Origin: an uncultured Halobacteriovorax sp. | GTDB taxonomy: Bacteria; Bdellovibrionota; Bacteriovoracia; Bacteriovoracales; Bacteriovoracaceae | Direction of reading: 5' to 3' | Length of the DNA stretch: 64,000 nucleotides | Assembly (NCBI GenBank): GCA_913061265.1 | Contig: CAJXVS010000007.1 | Location: 124,001 to 188,000 of the forward strand | In this document: positions 7,342 to 15,536 of the stretch, in pieces | How the letters are laid out: each line of letters starts with the position of its first letter | Position numbering within the stretch: the first letter of the stretch is position 1 | Position numbers and translations under genes: made by a program | The notes under the pieces: model-generated | Told to the model about the DNA's origin: nothing | The model's input: the letters and a program-made list of their open reading frames with translations, nothing else | The model's database searches: none

Positions 7342-8070
7342 ATGAATCCATCTATTATTTCAATCATAAATGTGAAAAAGTCCTACGGAACAAAAGAAGT
7401 TCTTAAGGGCCTAAGCTTGCAGGTGAGTGAAGGTGAAATCTATGGCTTCCTCGGTCCTAATGGTGCAGGTAAAAGTACAACCATCAAAATTCTTATAGGC
7501 CTTACTGATTGCGAATGTGATGACATTCTTTTAGCTGGCCATAAACCAATACCTAGAAATACAGAATACTTAAGAAATATTGGCGTCGTTCAAGAGGCCC
7601 AGAGCCTTTACGATAATTTTACCGTCTATGAGAACTTAGACCTCTTTAGAAAACTTTTAGGACTTGATGTTTCAAGACTCGAAGAACTCCTCGATGAGTT
7701 AAAATTAAGAGATCATCAAGATACTAAGGCAAGTGAACTCTCTAAAGGCTTTAGGCAAAGAGTTTTAATTGCTAGGGCCTTCTTACATAAACCAAAGATT
7801 CTTTTTCTAGATGAGCCTTCAAGTGGTCTTGATCCAATTGCTGCTGATAAAGTTCATCAGTTTATAAAAAACCTTAAGGAATCAGGAACCACTGTTTTTA
7901 TCACTTCTCATTTTATGGAAGAGGTTGAAGAGCTTTGTGACCGTGTTGGCTTTTTAAAAAATGGAAGCTTAATCGAAGAAGGAGTTCCGCGCGAACTTCT
8001 TGTAAAGTACTCAGCTAAAAGACTTAAAGATGTTTTCCTGACTCTGTTAAAGGATGATGACGATGAATAA
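7342..8070 (+). CDS. ABC transporter ATP-binding protein
   Basis: A 242-residue nucleotide-binding subunit. It has Walker A GPNGAGKST (residues 39-47), Q-loop at VVQEAQSLYDN, signature LSKGFRQRV, Walker B ILFLDEPSSGLDP and the switch His in TSHFMEE. The sequence is of the ABC-2/CcmA type used for export of drugs, polysaccharides or proteins, or for membrane remodelling. The downstream gene overlaps it and encodes the matching permease, so one operon and one complex are expected. Substrate cannot be read. The start lacks a good Shine-Dalgarno, but a TATAAT lies just upstream. Confidence 0.92.
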   Translation: MNPSIISIINVKKSYGTKEVLKGLSLQVSEGEIYGFLGPNGAGKSTTIKILIGLTDCECDDILLAGHKPIPRNTEYLRNIGVVQEAQSLYDNFTVYENLDLFRKLLGLDVSRLEELLDELKLRDHQDTKASELSKGFRQRVLIARAFLHKPKILFLDEPSSGLDPIAADKVHQFIKNLKESGTTVFITSHFMEEVEELCDRVGFLKNGSLIEEGVPRELLVKYSAKRLKDVFLTLLKDDDDE

Positions 8071-9289
8071 TTCTTTAAAGCCATTGTTCTTTAAAGAGTT
8101 AAAGGACTTCTTTAGGCATCCTCAAAGTCTTGCCATGTTCTCCATTGTTCTCTTTATGAACATCCTCCTCTCTTTTGCCATAGGGGAGCTCTTTGTTGAA
8201 ATGACTGTGAATATGTCACTGGTTATGATCGGCTTTTATTGTCCGGCTTTCTTAACAACTGAAGAGAAAGAAAAGAAGACCCTGACGGCCTTATTACTAA
8301 CTCCTATAAGCACAAGAAGTATTATCTTTGGAAAAGCTGTCTTTTATACCTTTGCCACTTTTGTTGTGACCATGGGAATTGTGATCTATTTTCACTGGAA
8401 GGAAACCTATTTTATCTCAAGTATCTTAGCCATTCTTGTAGGATCGTTCTTTGTCTCTATCCTAGGAATAGGGGTAGGGCTTATCGCTAAGAAGCAATCA
8501 GAAGTCTCTGCTATAGGAACTATTCTCCTTTTATATCTTTTTCTTCCAGAGCTTCTTTATGGAGTTAAACCTATCATTTCAATGATTGCTTTAACTCTTC
8601 CTATTCATCATATCTTAGGGGCGATTAGAGCGCCTTTTCTCTCGTTTGAATTCTTTAAGTTCTTCAGCTTCTTAATCCTCTTTACGGGAGTGCTTTTTAT
8701 TTGGGTAAAGAACTTAGCGGCAGATGTTTTGTTAACGGAAGATAATAAGTTTAAGATAGGAAAAAGAGATTCGATCTTCTTAGCTTCACTGATCATTATC
8801 TCAGTCTTTTCCATCAATATCTTCTCGGAACCTAAGGTTTTAATGACGACGATTGAGAACGATACTTATCTTGAATATCCCTTGAAAGAATTTAAGATTC
8901 CTTTCAATGATAGCCGCTACGACTTTAAGCAAAAGAAGCTGCTTCAAAAGCCTATTCTTATCCTAACTAATAAGGAAAATAAGAGCGCTAAGATAAGAAT
9001 CATCTTTAAGAAACTCTTAAAAGAAGAGAATCTAGAATTTCATAAATTAAAGTATATCGAAGAGCTAACTAAAGACGGTGATCTAAAGGTTCAAGACTCT
9101 AAGATTGACCTCGGTGGAAAGGCCGTTCATATTCTTTCTTATGAAGGGACTCAAGGATTAGAGAAAATCTATCTTTTTGAAATGAGGAATGTTCTTATAA
9201 AGGTAACCCCAGAGTTAAGACTTAATAAAACAAAAACTTATCAGGAAACGGTCAATGATACTGAATTTATGATCCGCCACTGGAAATAA
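8063..9289 (+). CDS. ABC-2 type permease
   Basis: An inner-membrane protein of about 408 residues, partner of the preceding ATPase. It has six hydrophobic segments in residues 20-235 and a seventh at about 248-265. A polar C-terminal domain of about 140 residues follows, probably extracytoplasmic. The motif FLTTEEKEKKTLTALLLTPI is typical of ABC-2 permeases (NatB/YhaP-like). The ATG at 8063 overlaps the ATPase stop and has AAAGGA 8 bases upstream. ATGs at 8054 and 8057 are possible but sit against the ribosome site. The transporter pair is an exporter by family; the cargo is unknown. Confidence 0.85.
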   Translation: MNNSLKPLFFKELKDFFRHPQSLAMFSIVLFMNILLSFAIGELFVEMTVNMSLVMIGFYCPAFLTTEEKEKKTLTALLLTPISTRSIIFGKAVFYTFATFVVTMGIVIYFHWKETYFISSILAILVGSFFVSILGIGVGLIAKKQSEVSAIGTILLLYLFLPELLYGVKPIISMIALTLPIHHILGAIRAPFLSFEFFKFFSFLILFTGVLFIWVKNLAADVLLTEDNKFKIGKRDSIFLASLIIISVFSINIFSEPKVLMTTIENDTYLEYPLKEFKIPFNDSRYDFKQKKLLQKPILILTNKENKSAKIRIIFKKLLKEENLEFHKLKYIEELTKDGDLKVQDSKIDLGGKAVHILSYEGTQGLEKIYLFEMRNVLIKVTPELRLNKTKTYQETVNDTEFMIRHWK

Positions 9290-9299
9290 TGCCGTAGGT

Positions 9300-10169
9300 T
9301 TAGTTCTTCATCCACTCAATACATTTTCTTAGCTGCTCTTTCATCTCAGAAGTAGTCGAGGCCTTAAAGGGCGCTCCATGACCAGGTAGTACATGGGTGA
9401 AATCATAATTAAGTAACTTCTCCATACTCTCAATCTGAATCTTAAAGTCATACCAGCAGGCCGTTTTAAAGGCGTAGAGATGATCTAGGTTCTTGCTAAA
9501 AGCTAAGTGATCACCTGTAAAAAGATACTTCTCTTTATAAAGAAGAACCGTATGACCCTTTGTATGGCCAGGAACAGGAATGACGAGAAGGTCATTATCA
9601 ATAGGATAGTCATCTTGGCCTTCAAGCTGAATCTCAAAGTGATTTGTTTTCTCAGAGATATCATCTTTATGCATTAGCCTCTTTGCTTGAAAGTTCTTCT
9701 GATAAAGGTCCGTATCGGCTACATCGTCTCTATGGGTTAAGTACTGAAGAGAGACGCCACCCTGGTCCGCAATATTCTTTGAAATGACACTCGAGTAGCG
9801 GGGAGAGTCGACAAGAATATTTCCATTTTCTCTTTGAATAAAGTAACTAGCAGCTCCATAGGAATTCTCACTATGATAGCCATTATGAAAGACATTCTCT
9901 TCGATTAAAAGAGGAAAGGTCTTACTTACTCTTCTCATCTCAACTCTTTGTCCGGCATAGCCAATAGAGTTTGTAGGGCAGCTGAAGAGTGCTTCCATGG
10001 CGCGCTTCTCATCTTTAAATTCTGGCTGCGTTGTAACAGCGCTCATGCCACTGATTTCTTCAAAAACCTTTGGGGCCATCCAATAACAAGTTCCGCAATC
10101 AATACAAGTTTGATCGACATAAAAATTACCCTCTACATTTTGACTTCTTTTATTTTTTATATTGGCCAT
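9300..10169 (-). CDS. Ferredoxin-fused metallo-beta-lactamase-fold hydrolase
   Basis: A 289-residue cytoplasmic protein with two domains. Residues 18-72 form a ferredoxin-like [4Fe-4S] module with C22, C25, C28 and C64 (CIDCGTC then SCPTNSIG). Residues 85-289 form an MBL hydrolase. The metal motif is the variant THRDDVAD (H146), followed by VPGHTKGHT, TGDHL and the C-terminal LPGHG. This fusion family is known in cyanobacteria and plants as an MBL protein with a ferredoxin domain; the substrate is not established. It is the last gene of a three-gene run on this strand with the YciO- and TruC-like genes, 2 bp after the YciO-like gene. Confidence 0.85.
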   Translation of the reverse strand: MANIKNKRSQNVEGNFYVDQTCIDCGTCYWMAPKVFEEISGMSAVTTQPEFKDEKRAMEALFSCPTNSIGYAGQRVEMRRVSKTFPLLIEENVFHNGYHSENSYGAASYFIQRENGNILVDSPRYSSVISKNIADQGGVSLQYLTHRDDVADTDLYQKNFQAKRLMHKDDISEKTNHFEIQLEGQDDYPIDNDLLVIPVPGHTKGHTVLLYKEKYLFTGDHLAFSKNLDHLYAFKTACWYDFKIQIESMEKLLNYDFTHVLPGHGAPFKASTTSEMKEQLRKCIEWMKN

Positions 10170-10171
10170 AG

Positions 10172-10801
10172 CTACAAATGAAAAAGGGAAGGGGCTCCAG
10201 AGCCTTCTCGAACAAGCTCCATAACACCGGAAGAAAAGTCTATAATTGTACTCTGCCCTAAGAGTTCAAACTCCCCAGGGTCGAGGATCAGTGCTTGATG
10301 ACCTAAGGTCTCTTCAATCTGATAGCCATAAAGTTCATCAGTGCTTTCATCAGAGAATTTCTCAAAAGGAATATTAGTAGAGATCAAAGGGCCATCGTAG
10401 AATTCAATCAGTTTTGTGACTAAGGCACTTGGGCTAAAACGCACACCAATCTGATGATCTGTTTTGGAGGCCTTTAAGGCCTTGATCATGGGTTTTCTTG
10501 ATTCAAAGATAAAAGTAAAAGGGCAAGGGATCTTATTTCTTAGAATCTTAAAAGCATTGTCATCAATATGAGCGTACTCACTGGCCCTCTTAATAGTATC
10601 GCAAAGTAAACTAAAGTGATGACTTCTGTCTTCTCCCTTAAATTGATAAAGGCTCTCGACGCCTTTTTTAGAAAAAGGATCAGCGAGGGTTACCCAGTTA
10701 GTATCCGTAGGGAGAATAACAAGGCCGCCTTTACTAAGAAGGTCTTTTGCTTTTTGTAGAATCCTATCGTCAGGATTGTTCGCAATTACATATTCAATCA
10801 T
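10172..10801 (-). CDS. Sua5/YciO/YrdC family protein
   Basis: A 209-residue single-domain protein of the YrdC fold. Typical segments are GGLVILPTDTNWVTLADPF (nucleotide and threonine pocket), LYQFKGEDRSHHFSLLC, PCPFTFIFES, IGVRFSP and LISTNI. Related enzymes make threonylcarbamoyl-AMP for the t6A37 modification of tRNA. The KGEDRSHHFSLL segment and the short length point to the YciO subgroup, whose activity is weaker or uncertain. Asn39-Trp40 where most members have Tyr-Gly is unusual. A TATAAT sits 6 bases before the ATG and no Shine-Dalgarno is seen. Confidence 0.85.
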   Translation of the reverse strand: MIEYVIANNPDDRILQKAKDLLSKGGLVILPTDTNWVTLADPFSKKGVESLYQFKGEDRSHHFSLLCDTIKRASEYAHIDDNAFKILRNKIPCPFTFIFESRKPMIKALKASKTDHQIGVRFSPSALVTKLIEFYDGPLISTNIPFEKFSDESTDELYGYQIEETLGHQALILDPGEFELLGQSTIIDFSSGVMELVREGSGAPSLFHL

Positions 10802-10807
10802 AGATTT

Positions 10808-10813
10808 ATTATA
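10808..10813 (-). promoter_or_regulatory. -10 box TATAAT, leaderless geometry
   Basis: On the minus strand TATAAT ends 6 bases before the YciO-like ATG at 10801, and no Shine-Dalgarno is present. The expected start of transcription coincides with the A of ATG. The -35 region (AGAAGA) is poor. Confidence 0.35.
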
Positions 10814-11528
10814 TGCTAGAAAGAATGGATTCTTCTAATCCTTTCTTCTTAAGGACTGATCGTAACTCGGGCGGGAGTGGACAAGTCACTTGCACCATCT
10901 TCATGGTCCAAGGATTAGGAATCCTTAATTTATAGGAATGAAGAAAGATCCTCTGAAGTTGATACTCTTCAAGGTAATGATCGTTTAAATCTTTATGACC
11001 ATAACGGCGGTCCCCAATTATATGATGCATTCTTCTTGAGAAGTGCCTTCTAATTTGATGGCGGCGTCCTGTTTTAATTTCAACTCTAACAAGGCTGCAA
11101 TCATCAAGATGCTCCATCACCCTATAAAGAGTTAAAGACTTTTTCTTAAACTTCTTATCCCTTAAAGGAAAATTGAACTGACCGTTTCCCTCTAGGTGCC
11201 CCTTACAAAGAGTGAGGTATTCTTTCTTGGTTTGATCGCTATGCCACTGATCTTGAATGGTTTTAGCGGCCTCTGGGCTTAGAGCAAAAATAATAGGACC
11301 AGAGACTTGTCTATCTAGGCGGTGAACAGGGTAGACGTACTGACCGAGCCTATCTCTGACTAGCTTCATAAGGTTGGTCTTCTCATGATGAAAACGCTTA
11401 AAGGGATGCACAATTAACCAACTCGGTTTATCGACTATCACAAAGTTTTCATCTTCATGAAGAAAAACAATATCTTCCGGCGTTAGTTGAGAGCTACGCT
11501 CAACTAACAAATCGTTACTTTCGCTCAT
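10809..11528 (-). CDS. truC: RluA-family pseudouridine synthase, TruC-like
   Basis: A 239-residue enzyme with the catalytic motif VHRLDRQVSGPIIFAL, whose Asp attacks the target uridine. The N-terminal FVIVDKPSWLIVHPF and the C-terminal RRHMHHIIGDRRYGHKDLN are characteristic of TruC, which makes pseudouridine 65 in tRNA. Another RluA-family target is possible. The start ATG lacks a Shine-Dalgarno; a TAAGAT lies 8 bases upstream. It is the first gene of the minus-strand run ending with the MBL hydrolase and faces the M14 peptidase gene. Confidence 0.87.
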   Translation of the reverse strand: MSESNDLLVERSSQLTPEDIVFLHEDENFVIVDKPSWLIVHPFKRFHHEKTNLMKLVRDRLGQYVYPVHRLDRQVSGPIIFALSPEAAKTIQDQWHSDQTKKEYLTLCKGHLEGNGQFNFPLRDKKFKKKSLTLYRVMEHLDDCSLVRVEIKTGRRHQIRRHFSRRMHHIIGDRRYGHKDLNDHYLEEYQLQRIFLHSYKLRIPNPWTMKMVQVTCPLPPELRSVLKKKGLEESILSSI

Positions 11529-11622
11529 AGGTTTTGATCTTACCCTATTTGACTGAAAAAATTGAAGAAGTTTTAAATAGGAAATTTAATATCCCAAGAA
11601 ATTGGCATGAAGAGGAACTTCA

Positions 11623-12834
11623 ATGAGAAAACTAATCACTATGGCGCTTGCGGCCATATTTATGACAGGAAACGCTTTTGGAGCAATGCATTTTGTTCAC
11701 CTTAAGGCCAAGACTGATATCGAGCGCTCCAAGATAGCTAATATTATTCATATTGATCAGGTGATTGAAGATTCAATCTACGCTGTTGTAAATGAAGATG
11801 ACTTGAAAGAATTGAAAAAAGAAATAGGTTACCTACTAATCGAGACTCATGTCTACGTACCTAAGGGGCCAAAGAATAATAGCGAAGAAATTGAATTTCC
11901 TAAAAAAGACGAAAAGTATCACACCTATAAAGAGACCATGGATGTCTTAGACGAAATGGCCCGGAAATATCCAAAGATAGTCACGAGCCTTAGTCTCGGA
12001 ACATCAGTTGAAGGAAGAGAGCTTAAAGGATTAAGAATCACAGGGCCTCGAAACTTAAAATCTGATGCCTTTATCCCTGGGATCTTTTTTGTAGGGGCTC
12101 ACCATGCTAGAGAACATCTCTCTACTGAAGTACCTCTTCTTCTTTTAAAGTACCTTTTAGAAAACTATGGAACTGATCAAAGGATTACAGATCTTGTTAA
12201 TGGAAGAGATATCTACTTTGTTCCAATGCTTAACCCTGATGGGGCCATGCATGATATTAAGGGCCGTAAGTATAAGATGTGGAGAAAGAATAGAATTGAA
12301 AATTCAAAAGGAAGTTTTGGAGTCGATCTAAACCGAAACTATAGCTATGGTTGGGGAACTGGTGGTTCTTCAAGAAGAGAGACCAGTGATGTCTTTATGG
12401 GGCCTAAGCCTTTTAGTGAACCAGAGACTCAAGCAGTTAAGAAGTTTGTTGAAGAGCATGCCAATATTAGAATCATCCTTAGTTTTCATACCTTCTCAGA
12501 ATTGATCCTCTACCCATGGGGTGGAAAGAAAGATGGCGTCTCAGGAAAAGATGGTCAGGTGTTCACAAAGATGGCAGAGACTATGTCTAAGTGGAATAAG
12601 TACAAGCCCATGCAAGCAAGCGGACTCTACGTCGCAACGGGAGATACTTGTGATTGGGCCTATGGAGAGCACGGAATCTTTTGTTTTACTTTCGAGTTAA
12701 GCCCAAAGAGTCGGTGGAGGGGAGGCTTCTACCCAGGAGCTAAGGTTATCGAGCCCGCTTTTCAGGCGAATATCCTTCCGGCCCTCTATCTTATTGATAA
12801 AGCAGCAGATCCATACGGAGTTCTTAAGAAGTAG
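11623..12834 (+). CDS. Exported M14 zinc carboxypeptidase
   Basis: A 403-residue preproenzyme. It has a signal peptide (1-20, ending AFG), a propeptide-like region (21-98) and a carboxypeptidase A-type domain (99-395). The zinc ligands are H161 and E164 (HHAREH) and H289 (LSFHT). E358 (FTFELSP) is the general base, and DLNRNY holds substrate-binding Asn/Arg residues. It would remove C-terminal amino acids from peptides in the periplasm or outside the cell, consistent with a lifestyle based on digesting protein. The start follows GAGGAA closely. Confidence 0.9.
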   Translation: MRKLITMALAAIFMTGNAFGAMHFVHLKAKTDIERSKIANIIHIDQVIEDSIYAVVNEDDLKELKKEIGYLLIETHVYVPKGPKNNSEEIEFPKKDEKYHTYKETMDVLDEMARKYPKIVTSLSLGTSVEGRELKGLRITGPRNLKSDAFIPGIFFVGAHHAREHLSTEVPLLLLKYLLENYGTDQRITDLVNGRDIYFVPMLNPDGAMHDIKGRKYKMWRKNRIENSKGSFGVDLNRNYSYGWGTGGSSRRETSDVFMGPKPFSEPETQAVKKFVEEHANIRIILSFHTFSELILYPWGGKKDGVSGKDGQVFTKMAETMSKWNKYKPMQASGLYVATGDTCDWAYGEHGIFCFTFELSPKSRWRGGFYPGAKVIEPAFQANILPALYLIDKAADPYGVLKK

Positions 12835-12838
12835 TCCC

Positions 12839-12867
12839 TTGAACTTTAGCTAGATCTAGCCTATTAA
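12839..12867 (+). promoter_or_regulatory. Promoter with palindromic spacer, leaderless geometry
   Basis: TTGAAC, a 17-base spacer and TATTAA end 6 bases before the ATG at 12874, so the mRNA should begin at the start codon. The spacer contains the perfect 12-bp palindrome GCTAGATCTAGC (12849-12860), a possible repressor site. The region begins directly after the stop of the carboxypeptidase gene. Confidence 0.5.
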
Positions 12868-12873
12868 ATCACT

Positions 12874-13401
12874 ATGAATCGAAGAAACTTACTCCTCAAG
12901 GCCATGACTGGCCTTGAGGATAATAATATTAGCTGCAAAGACTGTACGGGAAAGTGTTGTACCTTTCACGCAAACTCAATGCGTATGACAGCTCTAGAAA
13001 CAGAAGACCTCTACCAATACTTAGTCACAAATGATCAATGGAATCAAGACTTAGTCAAAAGGCTAGAAGCCTGCATCGTTGAGTACCGACTTGATAAAGA
13101 TATTCCTACAAAAGGGGGAACAAGTTTTAGAAGAACTTATACTTGTCCTTTTTTCAAGCATGAATCCCTTGGCTGTCCTCTTCCCCCTGAAGTTAAACCT
13201 TATGGTTGTTTGGCCTTTAATGCCCTCGGCAGCGGCGTCGAAGATGGTGAGAACTGCTCTAGTGATCTAGAGCTTCTAGAATCTAGAGAATCAATAGAAG
13301 AGACCAATGAGAACTTACTACTAAAAGAGAAGCATGGATTTTATTGGGATAAACTCCCTATCCCCATGGCCCTTTTAGAAAGAGATAAGCTTAATAAATG
13401 A
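12874..13401 (+). CDS. YkgJ-family Cys-cluster protein
   Basis: A 175-residue cytoplasmic protein with the Zn/Fe-chelating YkgJ signature near the N-terminus: C21, C24, C28 and C29 (CKDCTGKCC). Further cysteines follow in TCPFFKHESLGCPLPPEVKPYGCLAF. These proteins bind a metal or Fe-S centre; their reactions are mostly unknown. The stop overlaps the start of the next gene by 4 bp (ATGA), so its work is probably linked to the GTDC1-like glycosyltransferase. No Shine-Dalgarno precedes the ATG; a promoter lies directly upstream. Confidence 0.8.
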   Translation: MNRRNLLLKAMTGLEDNNISCKDCTGKCCTFHANSMRMTALETEDLYQYLVTNDQWNQDLVKRLEACIVEYRLDKDIPTKGGTSFRRTYTCPFFKHESLGCPLPPEVKPYGCLAFNALGSGVEDGENCSSDLELLESRESIEETNENLLLKEKHGFYWDKLPIPMALLERDKLNK

Positions 13402-14456
13402 AGATCTACTATATTGAACCATTCTTTGGTCAATCTCATAAAGAGTGGATTGAGTCCTACCAAAAATACAGCAGTCACGAGATTAAGATCTTTTCCCTAA
13501 GCGGAAGGTTTTGGAAGTGGCGTATGCAAGGGGGAGCGATCGCTCTTGCTGACCAACTCTTAAACGAAGAAGTTCCCGAGCTCTTCTTGATCTCCGGAAT
13601 GATAGACCTGCCTCTATTTAAATCTCTCTTAGATAAAAAATTTAGGGATGTTCCTCTTGTCCTTTACTTTCATGAAAATCAATTTGCTTATCCTGAAGGA
13701 GTTAATGCGCCTAAGAATCAACTTCATCATTACGCCTTTATGAATTTTAAGTCCTGCTTAGCAGCAGATAAAGCCTATTTTAATTCTCGCTATAATTTAG
13801 AGAGCTTCTTAAAGGGAGCTAAAAAACTCTTAAAGAAGATGCCAGATCAAGTAGGGCCTAAGTGGTTTTCAAGCGTCCAAGATAAATGCCAAGTCCTTCC
13901 TCTAGGCATAGAGCCAAAGGTTCTTGAGCGTAGGGAAAACACCGGTGCGCCCTTAGTTCTTTGGAACCATCGCTGGGAACATGATAAGAACCCTGAAGAA
14001 TTCTTTAAGCTTCTTTTTGAATTGAAGAATGAAGGGTGTGACTTTGAATTGGCGGTTCTAGGGGAGAGTTATCAAGATTTTCCTCAGATCTTTAACGAAG
14101 CAAAAGAAATTCTAGCGAATGAAATTAAGTACTGGGGCTTTCAAGAAAAGGAAACCTATCTTGAAATTCTTTCAAAGGCCTCCGTAATACCTGTGACTTC
14201 AAATCATGAATTCTTTGGTGTCTCTGTTCTCGAAGCGACTATGAATGGCGTTTATCCTATCCTTCCTAATAGACTCGCATACCCTGAGAATTATCCTTCT
14301 AAGCATCTTTATTCAAGCTTCGAAGAACTAAAAGCTAAAACAAAAAAGGTTCTTCAAAAGAAGTTATCTCTGGATCAAGAATTTGTTATCAATTTAAAAA
14401 GGTTTGATTGGCAGTATATGGTTAAAGTCTATGATGAAGAGTTTCTTAAAAATTAA
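13398..14456 (+). CDS. GTDC1-like glycosyltransferase (DUF3524), possible tRNA-queuosine mannosyltransferase
   Basis: A 352-residue GT-B fold enzyme. The N-terminal YYIEPFFGQSHKEW, SLSGRFWKWRMQGGAI and VLYFHENQFAYP are strongly typical of the DUF3524/GTDC1 family. The C-terminal GT4-like part has LWNHRWEHDKNPEEF and NHEFFGVSVLEAT (donor-binding Glu). The animal member QTMAN mannosylates queuosine in tRNA-Asp, so a tRNA-modifying role is plausible here but inferred. It overlaps the YkgJ gene by 4 bp and converges with the next gene, sharing 4 bp at their ends. Confidence 0.82.
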   Translation: MKIYYIEPFFGQSHKEWIESYQKYSSHEIKIFSLSGRFWKWRMQGGAIALADQLLNEEVPELFLISGMIDLPLFKSLLDKKFRDVPLVLYFHENQFAYPEGVNAPKNQLHHYAFMNFKSCLAADKAYFNSRYNLESFLKGAKKLLKKMPDQVGPKWFSSVQDKCQVLPLGIEPKVLERRENTGAPLVLWNHRWEHDKNPEEFFKLLFELKNEGCDFELAVLGESYQDFPQIFNEAKEILANEIKYWGFQEKETYLEILSKASVIPVTSNHEFFGVSVLEATMNGVYPILPNRLAYPENYPSKHLYSSFEELKAKTKKVLQKKLSLDQEFVINLKRFDWQYMVKVYDEEFLKN

Positions 14457-14944
14457 GAGACTTCAATTCGGTCAACACCAATAAGAAGACCTAGTACTTT
14501 TCTTGCGATCAACTTCATCTTAGTAAACTTCTGAGTACCTCTATAAAGTCCCCATTCACCATTACTATCTTTCTTGATTTCGGCTTTAAAGCTTTTAAAG
14601 GCCATCACTAAGATATTGATAGGGTAGCGAATGGTAATAGGGCAACCCTTTGAGGGGTCAAATTTTTCACAGCGTAGAGTAACTAGTTCAACTCCAGCAG
14701 CTTTGACCAGAGGGAGGTTATTTTTTAAGAGCTTGTTTTGATAAATCTTTACTTTGTTTTTCTTATTATTAATGGTCTTCACATATTGAATCGTATTGTT
14801 TTCATCAACGCCAATCATAAGGCTATAGGTTTTATCTACGTAATTAGTACTAATAGTTGAGAGGTGAATATCCTTAATCTTAGGCGTCTCTGTTGAGTAG
14901 AGCTGAAAGCTCATGAGGAAAAGAAGGGATATTAAAAATTTCAT
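14453..14944 (-). CDS. Small exported protein, unknown
   Basis: A 163-residue protein with a clear signal peptide (MKFLISLLFLMSFQLYS). The mature part is basic and mostly beta-like, with two cysteines (RCEKFDPSKGCPITIRY) about ten residues apart that could form a disulfide. The family is not recognised. A promoter TTGTCT-N17-TAAATT ends 6 bases before the ATG and there is no Shine-Dalgarno, so translation is probably leaderless. It stands alone between the glycosyltransferase and the Mpo1-like gene. Confidence 0.65.
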   Translation of the reverse strand: MKFLISLLFLMSFQLYSTETPKIKDIHLSTISTNYVDKTYSLMIGVDENNTIQYVKTINNKKNKVKIYQNKLLKNNLPLVKAAGVELVTLRCEKFDPSKGCPITIRYPINILVMAFKSFKAEIKKDSNGEWGLYRGTQKFTKMKLIARKVLGLLIGVDRIEVS

Positions 14945-14950
14945 ATAAAA

Positions 14951-14979
14951 AATTTAGCGCAGTTTACTCTATTAGACAA
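14951..14979 (-). promoter_or_regulatory. Promoter, leaderless geometry
   Basis: On the minus strand TTGTCT (14974-14979), a 17-base spacer and TAAATT (14951-14956) end 6 bases before the ATG at 14944. The predicted transcript starts on the initiation codon. Confidence 0.5.
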
Positions 14980-15073
14980 AATTTATGCTTTGGTGATGCC
15001 TAAAAGGAAGTGTAAAATAGAAGAAAGACTTAGAGAAACCTGACTAAAATACTACTTCTTAAAAGAGAGAGTT

Positions 15074-15532
15074 ATGAGAAATTTAGAGGCCTGGTTAAAA
15101 GAATATTCTGTTAGCCATAAAAACCCTACGAATAAAACAATTCATAACTACTGCGTTCCTCTTATCGTCTTGTCGATTTTAGGAATGCTTTGGGCCATTC
15201 CTACACCTGAAGCTTTTCAGTTCAATCCCTTTATGAATTGGGCGACTCTCTTTATTCTTTTAAGTCATCTCTTTTATTTTTCTCTCGGCATAGTGGTTGG
15301 AATCTTTATGAGTCTTATCTCAGCCTTGATGCTGGGGATCTGCTATCTTGTAGGGCCTAGCCTTGGGCTTCCCTTGCTAGAGATCTCAATTGTGGTCTTT
15401 GTGCTTTCTTGGATAGGACAGTTTATAGGACATAAGATTGAAGGGAAGAAGCCCTCATTCTTTGAAGATCTACAATTTCTATTAGTCGGGCCGCTTTGGG
15501 TCTTCTATCCGCTTTTCTCTAGGTTCTTGTAA
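15074..15532 (+). CDS. Mpo1-like (DUF962) membrane protein
   Basis: A 152-residue protein with four hydrophobic segments and the family pattern YSVSHKNPTNKTIHNYCVPL at the N-terminus, then FVLSWIGQFIGHKIEGKKPS and LVGPLWVFYPL. The conserved His residues (H16, H25, and HK near 121) match yeast Mpo1, an Fe(II)-dependent dioxygenase that alpha-oxidises 2-hydroxy fatty acids. Bacterial members are largely untested. It has AGAGAG upstream of the ATG and is monocistronic, convergent with the next gene. Confidence 0.85.
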   Translation: MRNLEAWLKEYSVSHKNPTNKTIHNYCVPLIVLSILGMLWAIPTPEAFQFNPFMNWATLFILLSHLFYFSLGIVVGIFMSLISALMLGICYLVGPSLGLPLLEISIVVFVLSWIGQFIGHKIEGKKPSFFEDLQFLLVGPLWVFYPLFSRFL

Positions 15533-15536
15533 TTCT

